This document shows positions 20,361-21,563 of a stretch of DNA of 21,563 bases, piece after piece. A model generated the notes under the pieces. The model had not been told where the DNA came from. It saw nothing but the letters and a program-made list of their open reading frames with translations, and did not search any database. Position 1 is the stretch's first letter, and every line of letters starts with the position of its first letter. Both the position numbers and the translations under genes were made by a program. Source of the DNA: Plakobranchus ocellatus (taxonomy: Eukaryota > Mollusca > Gastropoda > Plakobranchidae); assembly GCA_019648995.1 (NCBI GenBank), contig BLXT01002363.1:109573-131135 (forward strand), given 5' to 3'.

Positions 20361-21062
20361 CTGAAAAACACAAATAAATCAGCCTTTTATCATACAGACA
20401 AAACTTTGTAACATTTTCAATAATTTTGGTGATCTTTTAACCATTATTTTTTTTTTAATAAACTTTATTTCTGTTGTACAAAATCTTGTCCAAATCATGT
20501 ATTCCTTTAAAAATCTTGCAAAATATATAAGGTTTGCATGATAAACAGTTCAAAAGCATGAAAAGGATTACAGTGAAAAATATTTGTAATATCAGCTTGA
20601 ATAATGACAAATATTTTTAACCCTCTGATTTTCTCTTTATTCAAGCCATATAACTTATTTTTTAAATTAAAAGTAGGGAAACTGTTTCCCTTGGTAATAA
20701 CGATAACAAAATCTGCAAGTTAAAAAAAAAGAAAAGAAAGAAGCAAAAAGCATGTTCAATTTCCTCTGCCAACAATATCAAGCATGAACCTTAACTTGCC
20801 TTAAACAGGCCTAGATCTGTGTGCATTGTTAAGTACAGTGTATTAATATCAAAGTTTACAATATCAGGTATCCTGCTGTGCCCCTTTCCCCTATAGCTCT
20901 CTCAAATGGCACTAAATGATAAGATCAAATGTCGTTGTTACTAAGTTTCTTGTTTCAGATAAAATGAAATGTTTTCATGAGTATTTCTAGAGCCAAAATC
21001 AGCTCACTATTTGTAATACTGTATTCCTGAAATAAGCACATTCCAGCCAAATCTTTACTTAC
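20361..21062 (-). other. LTN1 intron between the two coding exons
   Basis: This 702-bp intron has a GTAAGT donor and a TTTTTCAG acceptor and is in phase 0. It is AT-rich, with homopolymer runs (for example around 20450 and 20723) and no open frame of interest apart from the readthrough of the upstream exon. No mobile element was recognised inside it. Confidence 0.85.
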
Positions 21063-21276
21063 TTCATGAAACTTATCCATCCATGGAGAATCCTCAATCA
21101 GCAAGTTGTCTATCAAATGAGATGCAGCAGTGATATCAACATTCTCTAGTGTTGTCTCTATGTCCTTGCCAAGAGCACTTTGTCCGAGACGGATGTCATT
21201 TATAACTGCATCTTCGTCCAAAGGGTACACAATGGAGCTCCAAAGGAGTTTCATGACTCTCTTCACACCATCCAGA
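21063..21276 (-). CDS. LTN1: Listerin, internal coding exon upstream of the terminal exon
   Basis: This 214-bp exon encodes about 71 residues, including LDGVKRVMKLLWSSIV and SPWMDKFHE. It begins after an acceptor reading TTTTATTTCATAG (AG at 21277-21278) and ends at a strong donor, GAA|GTAAGT (GT at 21061-21062). The donor falls between codons (phase 0). This matches the phase-0 acceptor of the next exon, so the protein reads through as DKFHE-CCDYLYV. The upstream intron enters in phase 2, because the first exon base completes a codon. The open frame continues past the donor to 20955, but that extension is intronic. The apparent start at 21266 is a GTG codon inside the exon. The segment belongs to the middle solenoid of listerin. 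Earlier exons are outside the window. Confidence 0.88.
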
Positions 21277-21563
21277 CTATGAAATAAAATAGATGGAAAT
21301 GAAGTAAAATCAACACATGAGGTTTAGCTTTTTTTTGTTGTTTTTTTTTTTTTAAACAAATACAACTTTTCAAAATCATTTTTTAAACTGCCAAATGCTT
21401 AGCTTGACTAAGTATTGACAAACAAGTAATAGGCAGTATTCTTTAAAAGATACTAAATGAATTTTTCTAATTGACTGAAATAGAGGTTTTGTCTTAAAAT
21501 GAAAGCATATGCGATTTTCCTTTTTTTGTTATGCCATCACCAAGTTTCTCAAGAAAAAAAAAA
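21277..21563 (-). other. LTN1 upstream intron, partial
   Basis: This is the 3' portion of the next intron on the minus strand, ending in the acceptor at 21277-21278. It is AT-rich, with a long T-rich run on the plus strand at 21329-21353, and is cut by the window end in a poly-A run. No exon was recognised. Confidence 0.75.

Noticed and set aside
20955..21062. Extension of the upstream LTN1 exon to 20955
   Set aside because: A strong GTAAGT donor at 21057-21062 joins in phase to the next exon, and the residues beyond it are intron translation.
1..21563. CRISPR arrays, phage or bacterial operons
   Set aside because: No regularly spaced repeats or clustered prokaryotic-type genes. Splice sites, SINEs and LINEs indicate an animal genome.

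Overview
This looks like animal nuclear DNA, probably from an invertebrate. It is AT-rich and gene-poor, with spliceosomal introns, tRNA-derived SINEs, a relic of an RTE/BovB-like LINE, a decayed Tigger/pogo-type transposase and many (CT)n, (GA)n and (TG)n tracts. A mollusc or other lophotrochozoan is my guess from the overall texture. Nothing in the sequence fixes the taxon.

The only clear host gene is the 3' end of LTN1 (listerin), the RING E3 ubiquitin ligase of ribosome-associated quality control, on the minus strand at about 17.0-21.3 kb. One internal exon (21276-21063) and one very long terminal exon (20360-17892) are joined by a 702-bp intron with matching phase-0 splice sites. Together they encode about 890 residues of the C-terminal half: the HEAT/ARM-like solenoid, the RWD-like region and a complete C4HC3 RING. 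The rest of the gene lies beyond 21563.

Layout: 1-9.6 kb is non-coding, with a CpG-rich segment (590-985) that may hold a promoter, several copies of one tRNA-derived SINE family between 2 and 7.5 kb, a second possible SINE at 6.1-6.4 kb, and long pyrimidine or purine microsatellites. 10.2-11.2 kb is a broken Tigger-like transposase. 11.2-13.3 kb is anonymous AT-rich repeat-like DNA. 13.29-15.54 kb holds two 5'-truncated LINE fragments, head to head, so that their 3' ends form a large inverted repeat. A purine-pyrimidine alternating tract follows at 15.57-15.72 kb. 15.7-17.0 kb is AT-rich spacer, then comes the LTN1 3' UTR.

No operon-like or cooperative gene system is present. I found no convincing new biological system. 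The points most worth a second look are the inverted LINE pair with a conserved 3' hairpin, the very large LTN1 terminal exon, the SINE that splits a (CT)n tract, and the CpG-rich segment with a perfect palindrome. Coordinates of diverged repeats were set by eye and are approximate.
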